From: Amphritea pacifica
Lineage (GTDB): Bacteria; Pseudomonadota; Gammaproteobacteria; Pseudomonadales; Balneatricaceae
Length of the DNA stretch: 60,688 nucleotides
Assembly (NCBI RefSeq): GCF_016924145.1
Contig: NZ_JAFFZO010000032.1
Span: 1-60,688, forward strand
Direction of reading: 5' to 3'
Under the pieces are notes generated by a model. It was given only the letters and a program-made list of their open reading frames with translations. It was not told where the DNA came from and ran no database searches. Shown in pieces: positions 1-10,298 of the stretch. Every line of letters starts with the position of its first letter. Within the stretch, counting starts at the first letter, position 1. Made by a program: the position numbers and the translations under genes.

Positions 1-2
1 CG

Positions 3-3000
3 GATAACGACACCACCAGCTTCAGCATTGGCGACATGAGCGTCAGTGAGGGTGGCCTGATGACCTTCACCGTGACCCGGAGCGGGGATGCGGCGGATGC
101 CCAGACCATCGACTTTGCCACCAGCATCGGGGCCGGTGATACCGCCGAAGCCAATGACTTTACTGGCAACAGCGGCACCCTGACCTTTGCGCCGGGTGTC
201 ACCAGCCAGACCTTCACCGTGCAGACTACGCAGGACGGTATCTATGAAGGCGGCGAGACCTTCACCGCGACCCTGAGCAACAACTCCGCGGGCAGCACCA
301 TTGCCGATGGCACCGCCACCGGTACCATCCTGGATGACGGCACCGGCCCGGGTCCGTTCGACCCAAGCGGTCCTGGAACACCTGATAATGACGTTCCGAC
401 TCTGTCTGTTAGCAGCCCGAGTGTGGGTGAAGGCGGGCAGATGGAGTTCACTATCAGTCTGAGTAATCCTAGTATTGAGCCAATCAGTTTCAGTGTTGCG
501 ACTGTTGATACTGGCAGTGCGACGGATACCACCGATTACAGTCCGGCTCTTGAATACTTCAATACGGGGTCAAGCCTATGGGAGCCTGTTACGGGTGATC
601 TCAGCTTTGCGCCTGGCGACACAACTCTTCAGGTTCGTTCTGCTACCGTGCAGGATGCTCTGGTTGAAGGCCCTGAAAGTTTCGATCTGACAGCCACGGT
701 TACCGGCGGTACCACTACAAACAGCAATGCAACCGGTACAGGTACTATCACTGATGATGACCATATACCTGATGCTGTTAACAGCAGTGCTTCGACTCTG
801 GAAGATACAACACTGACGTTTAGTGCTGCAGACTTCGGTTTCAGTGATGCAGATGCCGGTAACAGTTTACAGGCTGTGCGGATTGAGTCACTGCCGACTG
901 ATGGAACGCTATTCTTCAATGGCGTCGAGATTACTGCTGCGAATCTGACCAGCTTTAATGGCGGTAGCAATGAGATAAGCAATACCGAGATCGGTTTGCT
1001 GACCTTTGAACCAGCCCTTAATGATTCCGGTTATGACAGCTATAACGCTGCGGGTGAAGGTGATCAGTTAAATGATTATGACAGCTTTACTTTCGGTGTA
1101 TCCGACGGTGTTAACTGGAGTACCTCTCCTGCAACACTCACCATTGATGTTACGCCGGTAGCGGATGCTCCGACACTGACAGTGGATGGTGTACAGTCAA
1201 GTGGTGGTGTTGATCTTGTTGATCTGATTACCGTTCCAGCTTCTGAAGGCTTAATTAAAACGGTTTATACCAATGTGGGAATTAGCCCGGCCACAATCGA
1301 TAGTAATACGATTGAAGCGATTGCTGATGGTCTGACAGGCGGCACAACGACTGTCGAAACGCAGCCCTATCGCGCTGGCGGTAATGGTGTGGATAATATC
1401 CCTGTTGATAATCTTGAAGTTACTACAGGTGTTATTTATCTTGAAGCGGGTACAACCCTGTCATTCAATGGTTATTCTGATGACGCTTTCCGCATAGAGC
1501 TTGGTGGTACTACATTGATTGATACCACCGGAGATGCCTATGGAGACTACGATACGTCAACTGTAGGTACTGCAGCGGTGGGATCCGGTACTGTATCCAC
1601 ATATGGCGACTTCACCGCAGCATCAACCGGCTACTACACCTTCGAGATGTATATCTACAACCATATTGGCGCAGGTGACCTGTCGGTTAACGTCAGTGTG
1701 AATGGCGGCGCCAGTCAGCCATTCGATACTGCTGCGGTTAATATGTACACCGGTATTGATGCGGTAGATGCTGCTCAGGGGCAGCACTCGGATCTGATTC
1801 TGACATCCGGCAGTGACGGTGGTTATTATCCGGTAGAACTCAATAAAGGCTATGAGGGTTCACCGATCAAGCTGTCAGCTATTAATGCTGCTCTGGTTGA
1901 TACCGATGGTTCTGAAGTACTTAGCAGTATCGTTATCTCAGCTATTCCTGAAGGTTCTGTACTGACCGATGGCACAAACAGCTTTACTGCAACTGCAGGT
2001 AATACTGAGATTGATGTAACCAGCTGGAATCTGGATAACCTCAGTTATACTGCGAATGTTGACCTGCCAGAGGGGCAAACACGGGTCGATAATATCGTGG
2101 TTACGGCGACTTCACAGGAGATCGCTTCCGGTGCAGTTGTTGACACTGCAACTCAGGTAGCCAATCTTGATATTACGGTTATTGCGCTGAACAATGCTCC
2201 TCAGATTAGTTCTGTTCAATCGGCCGTGGTATCTGAAGAGGGCTTGCCAGCGGGCGTTGTGGATAATCAGCCTGTACCGGGCGATACTACCAATGCTGCT
2301 GAGTTTACCGGGACATATACTGCAACAGATATTGATACCGGTGATATCCTGACCGCTTCACTGAACAGCATTACAACGGTTACTACCTCTGATGGTACTC
2401 CGCTCTCTTCCGGTGGAGAGCAGGTCGCATTTGCTCTGAGCAGTGATGGCCATACGCTGACCGGTAGTGCGGGCGGAAGCGACGTTATCAGGATCAGTAT
2501 CGCTGATGATGGAACTTATGCTGTCACACTTCTGGGGCCGGTTGACCATGCTCCGGGCCAGGGTGAAAACCGTCTTAGCTTCGATCTGGGCTTCCAGGTG
2601 TCTGATGGAACAGTGAGTGATAATGGCACTATCAATATTACCATTGAGGATGATCAGCCGGTCAGTGGCGATATCTATCAAAGCCTGGTAATTGATCCAC
2701 AGAACACCAACCTGATGTTTGTCATCGACACCTCCGGCAGTATGGCGTGGGATGCTGCAACCGGCAGCAATACCATTACAACGGTTGAACGGATGGAGTT
2801 GTTGCTCACCTCGATTCTTGAGGTGATTAATACCTATGACGCCATGGGTGATGTGAAGATTCAACTGGTGACGTTCGATTCTGGGGCAGACTCAACCTAT
2901 CAGTCAGTATGGCTGACAGTTGATGAAGCAAAAGCGCTGATAGGCGATGGTACCAGCGGCTCCCGTGATCCGGTATTGGAGCCGAATGGTGGCACCGATT

Positions 3001-4997
3001 ACGACGTTGCCGTGGCTACCGCTCAAACGGCCTTTGCTGCCGATGGTAAACTGGTTGCCAGCGATGGTTATTCAGTCGCTAATGTTTCCTACTTCCTCTC
3101 TGATGGCAAGCCTACAACAGCAGGAGGGACTGAAAACACTACGGGTATCACCGGTGCTGAAATCACTCAATGGCAAAACTTCCTGACCTCCAATGCGATC
3201 GATTCCTATGCTGTAGGATTTGGATCAGGACTGACGGCAGCCGACCAGGCGCTACTGGATCCGCTGGCATACGATGGGGCTGCTTCAACAGATAAGGACG
3301 GAGTCATTGTTACCGATTCCAGCCAGCTGTCCAATGAGCTGCTCTCGACTATTCAGCCACCTGTGATTGGCGGCATATTCGGTTCTCTGGAAAATAATGG
3401 CTTTGGCGCTGACGATGGTGCCTTCCTTGAGATAGAGATGGATGGTATTACCTATACTTATGATCCGGCTGCCAATGGCGGGACTGGACAGATCGATCTC
3501 AGTTCCGGCAGCAGTGTTGCGGGGAACGAGATTACCATCGATACAGCGGGGGGGGCGACTCTGACGCTGAACTTTGTCACCGGGCAGTATCAGTATGTTG
3601 CTGATGCGGATCTGGTGATGGATACCCAGGTTCAGGAGGTTTTCACCTTTACCTCAACCGATAACGATGGAGATACTACATCCGGTACTGTTACTCTGAA
3701 TGTATCCCGCGGTATTGATACAGATGGTGACGGCATTATCAATAGCATTGATGTGGACGATGATAACGATGGTATTCTGGATACAGTCGAAGATGCGAAT
3801 GGAACAACTGTAACCACGACCACTCCTTTCAGTCTGGAAACGCCTGCAGCTAATATTGCTGCAAACGGTGGAACCGGCTCCCAGACTATCGATATGTCTG
3901 CTTACGGCGTAGCTGTGGGCGATACTGTTACCATCAGTAATATTTTTGCTAAGGGGGATTTGAACAACACCAATGAGTGGTTTAATTTATCCTTTGATAA
4001 TGGCGTTACCAATACAGGCAATCTGACAACTGGTTTCCAGGATAATGCCTATCATCCGATTCTCCAGAATGTCAGTATTACTGCAACGGTAGTGGATGTG
4101 GGTGGTGTCCCATCGATTGTTGTCACAGGCCAGACTGGGTCTGGAAGTGACAGTTTCGGCGGATTTGTTGGGGTAGATTACTATTTCACACTTTCTGGCG
4201 TGACTACTGTTACAACCACCATCGCTGATGCCGATGGTGACGGTATTATCAATAGCCTGGATATCGACAGTGATAACGATGGTATTGCTGATAATATCGA
4301 AGCACAGACGAATGCCGGTTATATCACCTCATCCGGAATTGATGCCGATCATGATGGGCTTGATGATGCCTACGAGCCGGCAGGTCAGACTCCGGTTGCA
4401 ACGAATGGTACACCGGACTATCTGACACCAGACAGCGACGGTGACGGGACCAATGACGGCTTGTCCCCAGCCAGTAGCGGAGATGATCGTCTGGTCGGAT
4501 CTGCAGCAGCTGATACTATCGATGGCCTTGATGGTAACGATGCACTGATCGGTCTTGATGGCGACGATACGCTGATCGGCGGTATTGGCAACGATATCCT
4601 GGTGGGTGGTGCCGGCGATGATCTTCTGATGGGAGGAAGTGGTTCTGACTTCTTTGACTGGAATGGTGGGGATGAGGGCATAGCAGGTACACCTGCAACA
4701 GACCATATCACCGACTTTTCAGTTGCAGACGACACCCTGGATCTGTCTGATCTGTTGGATTCGCTTGGTTTGGCAACTCAGGGAGGGGTTGTTGAGTCCT
4801 ATCTGAGTCTGACTGAAAACGCATCGAATCAGGCGGTGTTGAATGTTAAGGACAGCGCCGGAGGAAGTGTCGTTCAGGAGATTGTGCTGGACAATGTCAG
4901 CATCCAGGATCTCAAAACCGATCTGAGTATTGATCAGGGCGCAACTAATAATGACCTGCTGAATCAGTTGATTGATCAGTCTAAACTGATTGTCTGA
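3..4997 (+). CDS. Giant RTX adhesin (LapA-like), 3' part, 5' end outside window
   Basis: The reading frame is open at the left edge, so only the C-terminal 1664 residues are present; the first in-frame ATG (36) is internal. In order I see: two Calx-beta-like repeats (about 36-340 and 400-770); a cadherin-like repeat (about 775-1180); a possible PA14-like carbohydrate-binding region (about 1200-1730); a von Willebrand A domain with a DTSGS metal-ion motif (about 2700-3350); two thrombospondin type 3-like Asp-rich stretches (about 3718-3786 and 4225-4300); Ca-binding GGxGxDxLxGG nonapeptides (about 4480-4660); and a C-terminal type I secretion signal region with an ITDFSVADDTLDLSDLL-like block. 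It is probably a secreted, calcium-stiffened biofilm adhesin exported by the three genes just downstream. No LapG/LapD homologue is in the window, so how it is held or released cannot be judged. Confidence 0.9.
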   Translation, partial: DNDTTSFSIGDMSVSEGGLMTFTVTRSGDAADAQTIDFATSIGAGDTAEANDFTGNSGTLTFAPGVTSQTFTVQTTQDGIYEGGETFTATLSNNSAGSTIADGTATGTILDDGTGPGPFDPSGPGTPDNDVPTLSVSSPSVGEGGQMEFTISLSNPSIEPISFSVATVDTGSATDTTDYSPALEYFNTGSSLWEPVTGDLSFAPGDTTLQVRSATVQDALVEGPESFDLTATVTGGTTTNSNATGTGTITDDDHIPDAVNSSASTLEDTTLTFSAADFGFSDADAGNSLQAVRIESLPTDGTLFFNGVEITAANLTSFNGGSNEISNTEIGLLTFEPALNDSGYDSYNAAGEGDQLNDYDSFTFGVSDGVNWSTSPATLTIDVTPVADAPTLTVDGVQSSGGVDLVDLITVPASEGLIKTVYTNVGISPATIDSNTIEAIADGLTGGTTTVETQPYRAGGNGVDNIPVDNLEVTTGVIYLEAGTTLSFNGYSDDAFRIELGGTTLIDTTGDAYGDYDTSTVGTAAVGSGTVSTYGDFTAASTGYYTFEMYIYNHIGAGDLSVNVSVNGGASQPFDTAAVNMYTGIDAVDAAQGQHSDLILTSGSDGGYYPVELNKGYEGSPIKLSAINAALVDTDGSEVLSSIVISAIPEGSVLTDGTNSFTATAGNTEIDVTSWNLDNLSYTANVDLPEGQTRVDNIVVTATSQEIASGAVVDTATQVANLDITVIALNNAPQISSVQSAVVSEEGLPAGVVDNQPVPGDTTNAAEFTGTYTATDIDTGDILTASLNSITTVTTSDGTPLSSGGEQVAFALSSDGHTLTGSAGGSDVIRISIADDGTYAVTLLGPVDHAPGQGENRLSFDLGFQVSDGTVSDNGTINITIEDDQPVSGDIYQSLVIDPQNTNLMFVIDTSGSMAWDAATGSNTITTVERMELLLTSILEVINTYDAMGDVKIQLVTFDSGADSTYQSVWLTVDEAKALIGDGTSGSRDPVLEPNGGTDYDVAVATAQTAFAADGKLVASDGYSVANVSYFLSDGKPTTAGGTENTTGITGAEITQWQNFLTSNAIDSYAVGFGSGLTAADQALLDPLAYDGAASTDKDGVIVTDSSQLSNELLSTIQPPVIGGIFGSLENNGFGADDGAFLEIEMDGITYTYDPAANGGTGQIDLSSGSSVAGNEITIDTAGGATLTLNFVTGQYQYVADADLVMDTQVQEVFTFTSTDNDGDTTSGTVTLNVSRGIDTDGDGIINSIDVDDDNDGILDTVEDANGTTVTTTTPFSLETPAANIAANGGTGSQTIDMSAYGVAVGDTVTISNIFAKGDLNNTNEWFNLSFDNGVTNTGNLTTGFQDNAYHPILQNVSITATVVDVGGVPSIVVTGQTGSGSDSFGGFVGVDYYFTLSGVTTVTTTIADADGDGIINSLDIDSDNDGIADNIEAQTNAGYITSSGIDADHDGLDDAYEPAGQTPVATNGTPDYLTPDSDGDGTNDGLSPASSGDDRLVGSAAADTIDGLDGNDALIGLDGDDTLIGGIGNDILVGGAGDDLLMGGSGSDFFDWNGGDEGIAGTPATDHITDFSVADDTLDLSDLLDSLGLATQGGVVESYLSLTENASNQAVLNVKDSAGGSVVQEIVLDNVSIQDLKTDLSIDQGATNNDLLNQLIDQSKLIV

Positions 4998-5005
4998 AAC
5001 TGACT

Positions 5006-5038
5006 CGGGTGGCTCTCCAGGGAGCTGCCCGTTTTTTT
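5006..5038 (+). terminator. Rho-independent terminator after the adhesin gene
   Basis: A 10-bp stem (5006-5015 with 5022-5031, two G-U pairs) and a 6-nt loop are followed by seven T residues. It starts 8 bp after the adhesin stop, so the secretion genes downstream may need their own promoter or read-through. Confidence 0.85.
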
Positions 5039-5130
5039 GTTTAGCATATAGCATCGAACAGCTGTTTGATGTCAGGGTTTGAAACAGATAGCTACGGCTA
5101 AATATTTGTTTATTGAGGCAAAAAATAACA

Positions 5131-7311
5131 GTGACACAACCACAATCAGACTGGATTTTTGGCAGCAGTCGGGAACAATTTGTTGACCCTTTGCTGGATG
5201 CCCTGGTGCTTTTGAGTAAGTACTATGGCACACCTGCGTCTGAAGACTCTCTCAGTAGCGGGTTGCCTCTGGTTAATAACCGTCTAACAGTGGAGCTGTT
5301 TCCCCGTGCAGCTGAGCGTGCGGGTTTATCTGCGCGACTGGCTGACCAGCGATTGCTAAAGATTCATGAGTTGCTACTGCCCTGTGTGCTGCTGTTAAAG
5401 AATCATAGCTGTTGTGTTTTGATGTCTATCGATCATCAGGCGGGTACTGCCCGGATATTGCAGCCGGAGAGTGGTGATGGTGAGGTTGAACTGGGCATCG
5501 ACGCGCTGGAGAAGATCTATTCAGGCCACCTGTTCTATATTCGCAAGAAGTATCAGTTTGATCAGCGTAGTCCCGATGTTCTGAATACCCGGGAAGGGCA
5601 CTGGTTTTGGGGTACATTCCGCAGCGCTTTGCCGATTTACCGTGATGTGCTGCTCGCCTCTTTGCTGATCAACCTGTTTGCTGTGGCATCACCGCTGTTT
5701 GTGATGAATGTGTATGATCGCATCGTCCCCAATCTGGCATTCGATTCACTCTGGGTATTGGCGATCGGTGTTGGGTTAGTGTTCGTCTTTGACCTGATTC
5801 TTAAACACCTGCGGTCATATTTTATTGATGTTGCGGGGAAAAAACTTGATCTGCAATTATCAGCAAAAATATTTGCCAAAGTGATGGGAATCCGTCTGGA
5901 AGCCCGGCCTCTGTCTGTGGGGGCTTTCGCTAATAATCTGCAATCGTTCGAAACGATTCGTGAATTTATTACCTCTGCAACACTGGGTGCGCTGATAGAT
6001 CTGCCTTTTGCGCTGCTGTTTTTGTTGGTGATATGGATAGTGGGTGGCCCGCTGGCCCTGGTGCCACTGTTTGTCATGGTGGTTCTGGTAGGTTATAGCC
6101 TCTATATTCAAAAGCCACTGGCAAAACAGATTGAGCTGACTTCTAAGATTGCCTCGCAAAAACAGGCCACTCTGGTTGAAGGACTGACGGGGATTGAGGC
6201 GGTTAAAATTAATGGTGCTCAGAGCCAGTATCAGGTGATCTGGGAACAGGCTGTCAGCAAGATGGGGCAGCATGATATCCAAACCCGTAAGCTGGCCAAT
6301 GGTGCTTCAACACTCTCCGGCTTTATGCAACAGATGATGACCGTTGGTATCGTTGTACTGGGTGTCTATCTGGTCGCTGCAGGTGAGTTGAGTATGGGAG
6401 GGATTATTGCCTCGGTGATGCTGAGTGGACGTGCAGTGCAGCCTCTGGCCCAACTCTCTTTGCTGGCAACCCGGTATAATCAGGCTAAGGCATCAATGAG
6501 CCTGATTAATAATGTAATGGATATGCCTGTTGAAGAGGAAGAAGGTAAAAGTTATGTCAGTCGGCCTAAGCTGAAAGGGCAGATCGAGTTTGATAAAGTC
6601 TGCTTTGCCTATCCGGGACAGCAAAGCTACGCCCTGCACGAGGTTAGCTTTGTTATCCGTCCAGGGGAGCGGGTTGCCCTGATTGGCGGAATTGGTGCCG
6701 GTAAAAGCTCGCTGGAAAAACTGATACTGGGATTGTACCAGCCAACATCGGGTGATGTACGGATCGATGGTGTCAATATCGCACAGCTACACCCGGCAGA
6801 TCTGCGTCGTAATATCGGTAGTATTACTCAGGAAAGCCACCTTTTCTTTGGCAGTATCCGTGACAATATTGTTATGGGAGCGCCCTTTACCAGCGACGAA
6901 AATCTGCTGCGTGCCGCCGAGTGGGGGGGAGTAACCGAATTTACCAACCATGATCCCGATGGGCTGGAGCGACAGGTGGGCGAGGGTGGCAGACAGCTAT
7001 CGGGAGGGCAGCGTCAGTCTGTTGCTGCAGCCCGGGCGATTGTGATGGACCCGCCCATACTGCTGTTGGACGAACCTACCAGTCAGTTAGATAGAAAGTC
7101 TGAAGTGAGGCTGATGAATCAACTTAAGTTACTCGATCAGAGCAAAACCGTTATTCTGAGTACCCATAAATCGAGTCTCTTAGATGTGGTTGACCGGATC
7201 ATTGTTCTGGAGAATGGGCGTCTTGTTGCAGATGGTCCTAAGGCTGAAGTCGTTAACTGGTTACGCGAAGGCGTCAATCAACAGAAAGCCAAAAGGGAGG
7301 CTCAGGCCTGA
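5131..7311 (+). CDS. lapB: Type I secretion ABC transporter, LapB-like (C39-like domain/permease/ATPase)
   Basis: This is the inner-membrane ATPase of a type I secretion system. An N-terminal C39 peptidase-like domain (about residues 10-140) lacks the catalytic Cys, where SKYYG follows the helix, as in CLD transporters that bind rather than cleave RTX substrates. An exporter-type membrane domain follows (about 165-450). The nucleotide-binding domain has Walker A GGIGAGKS (about 519-526), signature LSGGQ (about 623) and Walker B ILLLDEP (about 643). I chose GTG 5131, 12 nt after AGG at 5116-5118; the upstream in-frame TTG at 5113 overlaps that Shine-Dalgarno sequence. The stop overlaps the next ATG by one base, so it is translationally coupled to the membrane fusion gene. 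The likely cargo is the adhesin upstream. The symbol is by analogy to the Pseudomonas lap system. Confidence 0.92.
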   Translation: MTQPQSDWIFGSSREQFVDPLLDALVLLSKYYGTPASEDSLSSGLPLVNNRLTVELFPRAAERAGLSARLADQRLLKIHELLLPCVLLLKNHSCCVLMSIDHQAGTARILQPESGDGEVELGIDALEKIYSGHLFYIRKKYQFDQRSPDVLNTREGHWFWGTFRSALPIYRDVLLASLLINLFAVASPLFVMNVYDRIVPNLAFDSLWVLAIGVGLVFVFDLILKHLRSYFIDVAGKKLDLQLSAKIFAKVMGIRLEARPLSVGAFANNLQSFETIREFITSATLGALIDLPFALLFLLVIWIVGGPLALVPLFVMVVLVGYSLYIQKPLAKQIELTSKIASQKQATLVEGLTGIEAVKINGAQSQYQVIWEQAVSKMGQHDIQTRKLANGASTLSGFMQQMMTVGIVVLGVYLVAAGELSMGGIIASVMLSGRAVQPLAQLSLLATRYNQAKASMSLINNVMDMPVEEEEGKSYVSRPKLKGQIEFDKVCFAYPGQQSYALHEVSFVIRPGERVALIGGIGAGKSSLEKLILGLYQPTSGDVRIDGVNIAQLHPADLRRNIGSITQESHLFFGSIRDNIVMGAPFTSDENLLRAAEWGGVTEFTNHDPDGLERQVGEGGRQLSGGQRQSVAAARAIVMDPPILLLDEPTSQLDRKSEVRLMNQLKLLDQSKTVILSTHKSSLLDVVDRIIVLENGRLVADGPKAEVVNWLREGVNQQKAKREAQA

Positions 7312-8792
7312 TGGGTGATATGCACACAGATCAGGTGCCGGTTTCTGCTGAAGACAACTCTTCGAAAGAAAATACTGCACTGAGCGCAAAGACTGAAGCC
7401 CGGCGCGACAAAACCGTGGTTGCAGATGAACTACATGATTTTATTGATAATGCGGCGGCCAGTGTATTGCTGGATACGCCGAGAAGTTCACGCGTGCTCC
7501 TCTGGGGGGTTGTGTGTTTTGTGATTGTCGCCATCGTCTGGGCCTATTTTGCGCAGCTGGATGAGATCACCCGGGGACAGGGGAGTGTGATCCCTTCACA
7601 ACAGATTCAGGTTGTGCAGTATCTCGAAGGTGGGATTCTTAAAGAGCTGTATGTCAAAGAGGGGGATAAGGTCGAAGCGGGCCAACCTCTGCTGCGTGTG
7701 GATGAAACGCGGTTTTTATCGGACTTCAGGGGGCAGGCTCAGGAGCAGGCCTATCTGGAAATATCGATAGCTCGTCACCGGGCAGAACTTGCCAGTATTC
7801 AGATCAGCGATGAGGCCGTCAACAGTGACTGGCAGGGGCAGGTTAAGATTGTGCCTAAGCCTATCTCAGTGGATGAAGACTGGCAGAAACGCCATCCCGA
7901 TCTGTTAGAGCGGGAGCAGTCTCAACTGGAGGAGTATCTGCGTAATCTGACTAACCAACTGGAGATTATTGGCCGGCAGATTCAGCAGGGTGATCAGGAA
8001 GCGAAGGAGCTGGAGTCTAAAATCAGTCACCTGGACCGCTCCTACCGACTGAGTCTGCGTGAACTGAAAATGACACGACCGCTGGCGGAACAGGGGGTCG
8101 TTCCTGAGATTGAACTGATCAAGCTTGAAAGAGATCTGAATAGCTACAAACAGGAACTTGAAGGGGCCAAGCTGCTATTGCCTAAAGTGCAGCTAAGTAT
8201 TCAGGAATCGGTTGCGAAACGTCGTGAAATCGCGTTAAATGCACGCAGTGAGAGCCAGCAGAAACTGAATGAAAACCTGGCTCAGCTGAATCAGAAAACG
8301 GAAGCACAGGTGAGTTTACGTGACCGGGTAGACCGGACAACAGTTGTGTCACCAGTGCACGGCACAATTAAAACCATTTCAGTGAATACCATCGGTGGTG
8401 TTATTCAACCGGGTATGGATCTGATTGAGATCGTACCGACAGAAGATCATCTGCTGATCGAAGCAAAGATCTCGCCCAAGGATATAGCATTTCTGCGACC
8501 TGGGCTGAGTGCGGTGGTGCGGCTGACAGCGTATGATTTTTCAATCTATGGTGGTTTAAAAGGTACGCTGGAACATATCAGTGCAGATACCATTGAAGAT
8601 GAAAAGGGGAACCTTTATTACCTCATCAGGGTACGCACTGAAAATACAGACCTTGGGCGAGGAGGCAACTCCCTGCCAATTATTCCTGGCATGATGGCGA
8701 CTGTCGACATTATGACGGGTAAGAAGAGTGTACTTGATTATTTGCTGAAGCCTATTTTCAAGGCGCAGCAACAAGCTTTACGAGAACGATAA
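7311..8792 (+). CDS. lapC: HlyD-family type I secretion membrane fusion protein, LapC-like
   Basis: This 493-residue periplasmic adaptor should link the inner-membrane ATPase to the outer-membrane channel. A cytoplasmic N-terminus of about 60 residues precedes one transmembrane segment (about 62-80). A lipoyl-like half (VVQYLEGGILKELYVKEGD), a long Gln/Glu/Leu-rich coiled coil (about 190-340), the returning lipoyl half (VVSPVHGTIK) and a C-terminal beta domain follow, which is the standard HlyD order. The ribosome binding site AAGGGAGG lies 10 nt before the ATG, and the gene overlaps the ATPase stop by one base. The product is of ordinary family length. Confidence 0.93.
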   Translation: MGDMHTDQVPVSAEDNSSKENTALSAKTEARRDKTVVADELHDFIDNAAASVLLDTPRSSRVLLWGVVCFVIVAIVWAYFAQLDEITRGQGSVIPSQQIQVVQYLEGGILKELYVKEGDKVEAGQPLLRVDETRFLSDFRGQAQEQAYLEISIARHRAELASIQISDEAVNSDWQGQVKIVPKPISVDEDWQKRHPDLLEREQSQLEEYLRNLTNQLEIIGRQIQQGDQEAKELESKISHLDRSYRLSLRELKMTRPLAEQGVVPEIELIKLERDLNSYKQELEGAKLLLPKVQLSIQESVAKRREIALNARSESQQKLNENLAQLNQKTEAQVSLRDRVDRTTVVSPVHGTIKTISVNTIGGVIQPGMDLIEIVPTEDHLLIEAKISPKDIAFLRPGLSAVVRLTAYDFSIYGGLKGTLEHISADTIEDEKGNLYYLIRVRTENTDLGRGGNSLPIIPGMMATVDIMTGKKSVLDYLLKPIFKAQQQALRER

Positions 8793-8827
8793 CGTTAAGA
8801 TGGACTTTATCCGGGGGGAACGGTTCT

Positions 8828-10180
8828 ATGGGTAAGATAAACAGGGTTGGCGTGTGTGCGCTGACGTTACTCGCGTGGTCAGGCACAGTCTCATCGCAGA
8901 CTCTGGTGGAAGCGACATCATTTGCGATTGGTAATTCACCTGACGTCGCAATTGTGAAAAGTCAGTATCTGAGTCGTATCGAGCAGATCGGTGTGTCCAG
9001 AGCGGGCTACAAACCGAAAGTCGATGCCGCGCTGGGCTGGGGTGGAGAGTGGACCAATAGTCCATCTACCCGTGCAGCAACCGGTAGCTCCGATTATGTC
9101 GATCTGGAGCGTGGCGAAGCGTCATTGACCATGAGTCAGTTGTTGTACGATGGTCTGCGGACTAAAAATGATAATGACCGGACAACCGCAGAGGCTGAAG
9201 CTCAGCGGTATCAGCTGTGGAGTGTGGCAGAGAATACCACGCTGGAAGTAGCTGACGCTTACATGACAGTGATTAATGCTGAGGAAGCGTCTGTTCTGGC
9301 GGCGGCCAACCTGGAATCCCATATAGAGATTCTTGATGGTATTCGTAAGCGTTCAGAACACGGGCTTGGATCAGCTTCCGATCTGTCGCAGGTTAAGGGT
9401 CGGTTGAGCAGGGCGCACTCTAACTACCTGGCGACCGATAATAATGTTCTTGATGCGAAAGCCCGCTACTACAAGGTTGTCGGACAGGAAGCGATCGGGC
9501 TGGTGAAACCCGCAGCGGTTGATCAGTATATGCCGGTCTCCTATGAGCAGGCGCTTGAAAGAGCCGGTAAAGTACATCCGACACTGTTGTCTGCACAATT
9601 TGATGTGGATGCCGCGGTTGCTCAGTTGAAGACCCGGGATTCAGATTTTCATCCGGATGTTCGGCTGGAACTGGGAGGCACCTGGAATAATAATCTTGAT
9701 GGAGCCGCTGGATATAATAATGATCTGACAGCGATGATCCGGATGCGTTACAACCTGTTTAACGGTAATGCAGACAGCTACCGTCAGAAAGAAGCGTACT
9801 ACCAGTTGATGGAAGCCAGTGCAATTCGTGACCGGGCACAGCGGGAAGTAGCTGAAGGTATGAGCCTGTCCTGGAACGCCTACCAGTTGCTGGAACGTCA
9901 GATGGAGTTCCTGGAAGCGCATGTGATTGAAGCTGAGAAAACGCTGGATGCATACAAGCAGCAATTTAAGCTGGGGCGCCGCACTCTGGTTGACCTGCTG
10001 GATGCAGAGAATGAACTGTTTGAAGCGCGTAAAGAGCTTCTCAAAGCTGATAAAGATCGTATCATGACTCAGTTCAGGGTTCTGAATGCAATGGGTGAGT
10101 TGTTGACTGTTCTGAATCTTGATCGTGAGTCAATCCTGACCAGCGAAGATCAGGCAGAGATCTCCGCTCTGCGTGACTAA
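8828..10180 (+). CDS. TolC-family outer membrane channel for the adhesin secretion system (LapE-like)
   Basis: The 450-residue product opens with a Sec signal peptide (cleavage near residue 23, after VSS). It contains two OEP-type helical repeats with Gln/Ala/Leu-rich coiled coils and a typical C-terminal YRQKEAYYQ...LLDAENELFEAR pattern of TolC proteins. A GGGGGGAAC ribosome binding site precedes the ATG, 35 bp after lapC. Position makes it the dedicated outer-membrane exit duct for the adhesin. A second TolC homologue lies at 50851-52161 in the RND efflux operon, so the two probably serve different machines. Confidence 0.9.
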   Translation: MGKINRVGVCALTLLAWSGTVSSQTLVEATSFAIGNSPDVAIVKSQYLSRIEQIGVSRAGYKPKVDAALGWGGEWTNSPSTRAATGSSDYVDLERGEASLTMSQLLYDGLRTKNDNDRTTAEAEAQRYQLWSVAENTTLEVADAYMTVINAEEASVLAAANLESHIEILDGIRKRSEHGLGSASDLSQVKGRLSRAHSNYLATDNNVLDAKARYYKVVGQEAIGLVKPAAVDQYMPVSYEQALERAGKVHPTLLSAQFDVDAAVAQLKTRDSDFHPDVRLELGGTWNNNLDGAAGYNNDLTAMIRMRYNLFNGNADSYRQKEAYYQLMEASAIRDRAQREVAEGMSLSWNAYQLLERQMEFLEAHVIEAEKTLDAYKQQFKLGRRTLVDLLDAENELFEARKELLKADKDRIMTQFRVLNAMGELLTVLNLDRESILTSEDQAEISALRD

Positions 10181-10197
10181 GCTAATCCGTCTGTTTG

Positions 10198-10227
10198 TCC
10201 GCTGCGATCAGTTTTGAACGCAGCGGA
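10198..10227 (+). terminator. Hairpin after the secretion operon
   Basis: A perfect 9-bp stem (10198-10206 with 10219-10227) has a 12-nt loop and only three following T residues. It sits 18 bp after the TolC-like gene stop and is a plausible but weak intrinsic terminator. Confidence 0.45.
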
Positions 10228-10258
10228 TTTGCAGGCTGATTATTTTGTTGTTATCCGC

Positions 10259-10264
10259 TATAAT
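10259..10264 (+). promoter_or_regulatory. Candidate -10 box for ttcA
   Basis: A perfect TATAAT lies 35 bp before the ttcA ATG and downstream of the hairpin that ends the secretion operon. No good -35 is visible at 17 bp (CTGATT matches three of six). Confidence 0.35.
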
Positions 10265-10298
10265 CGCCGCCTTTTTAAACTGCTTCCAGAAAGTGTAT

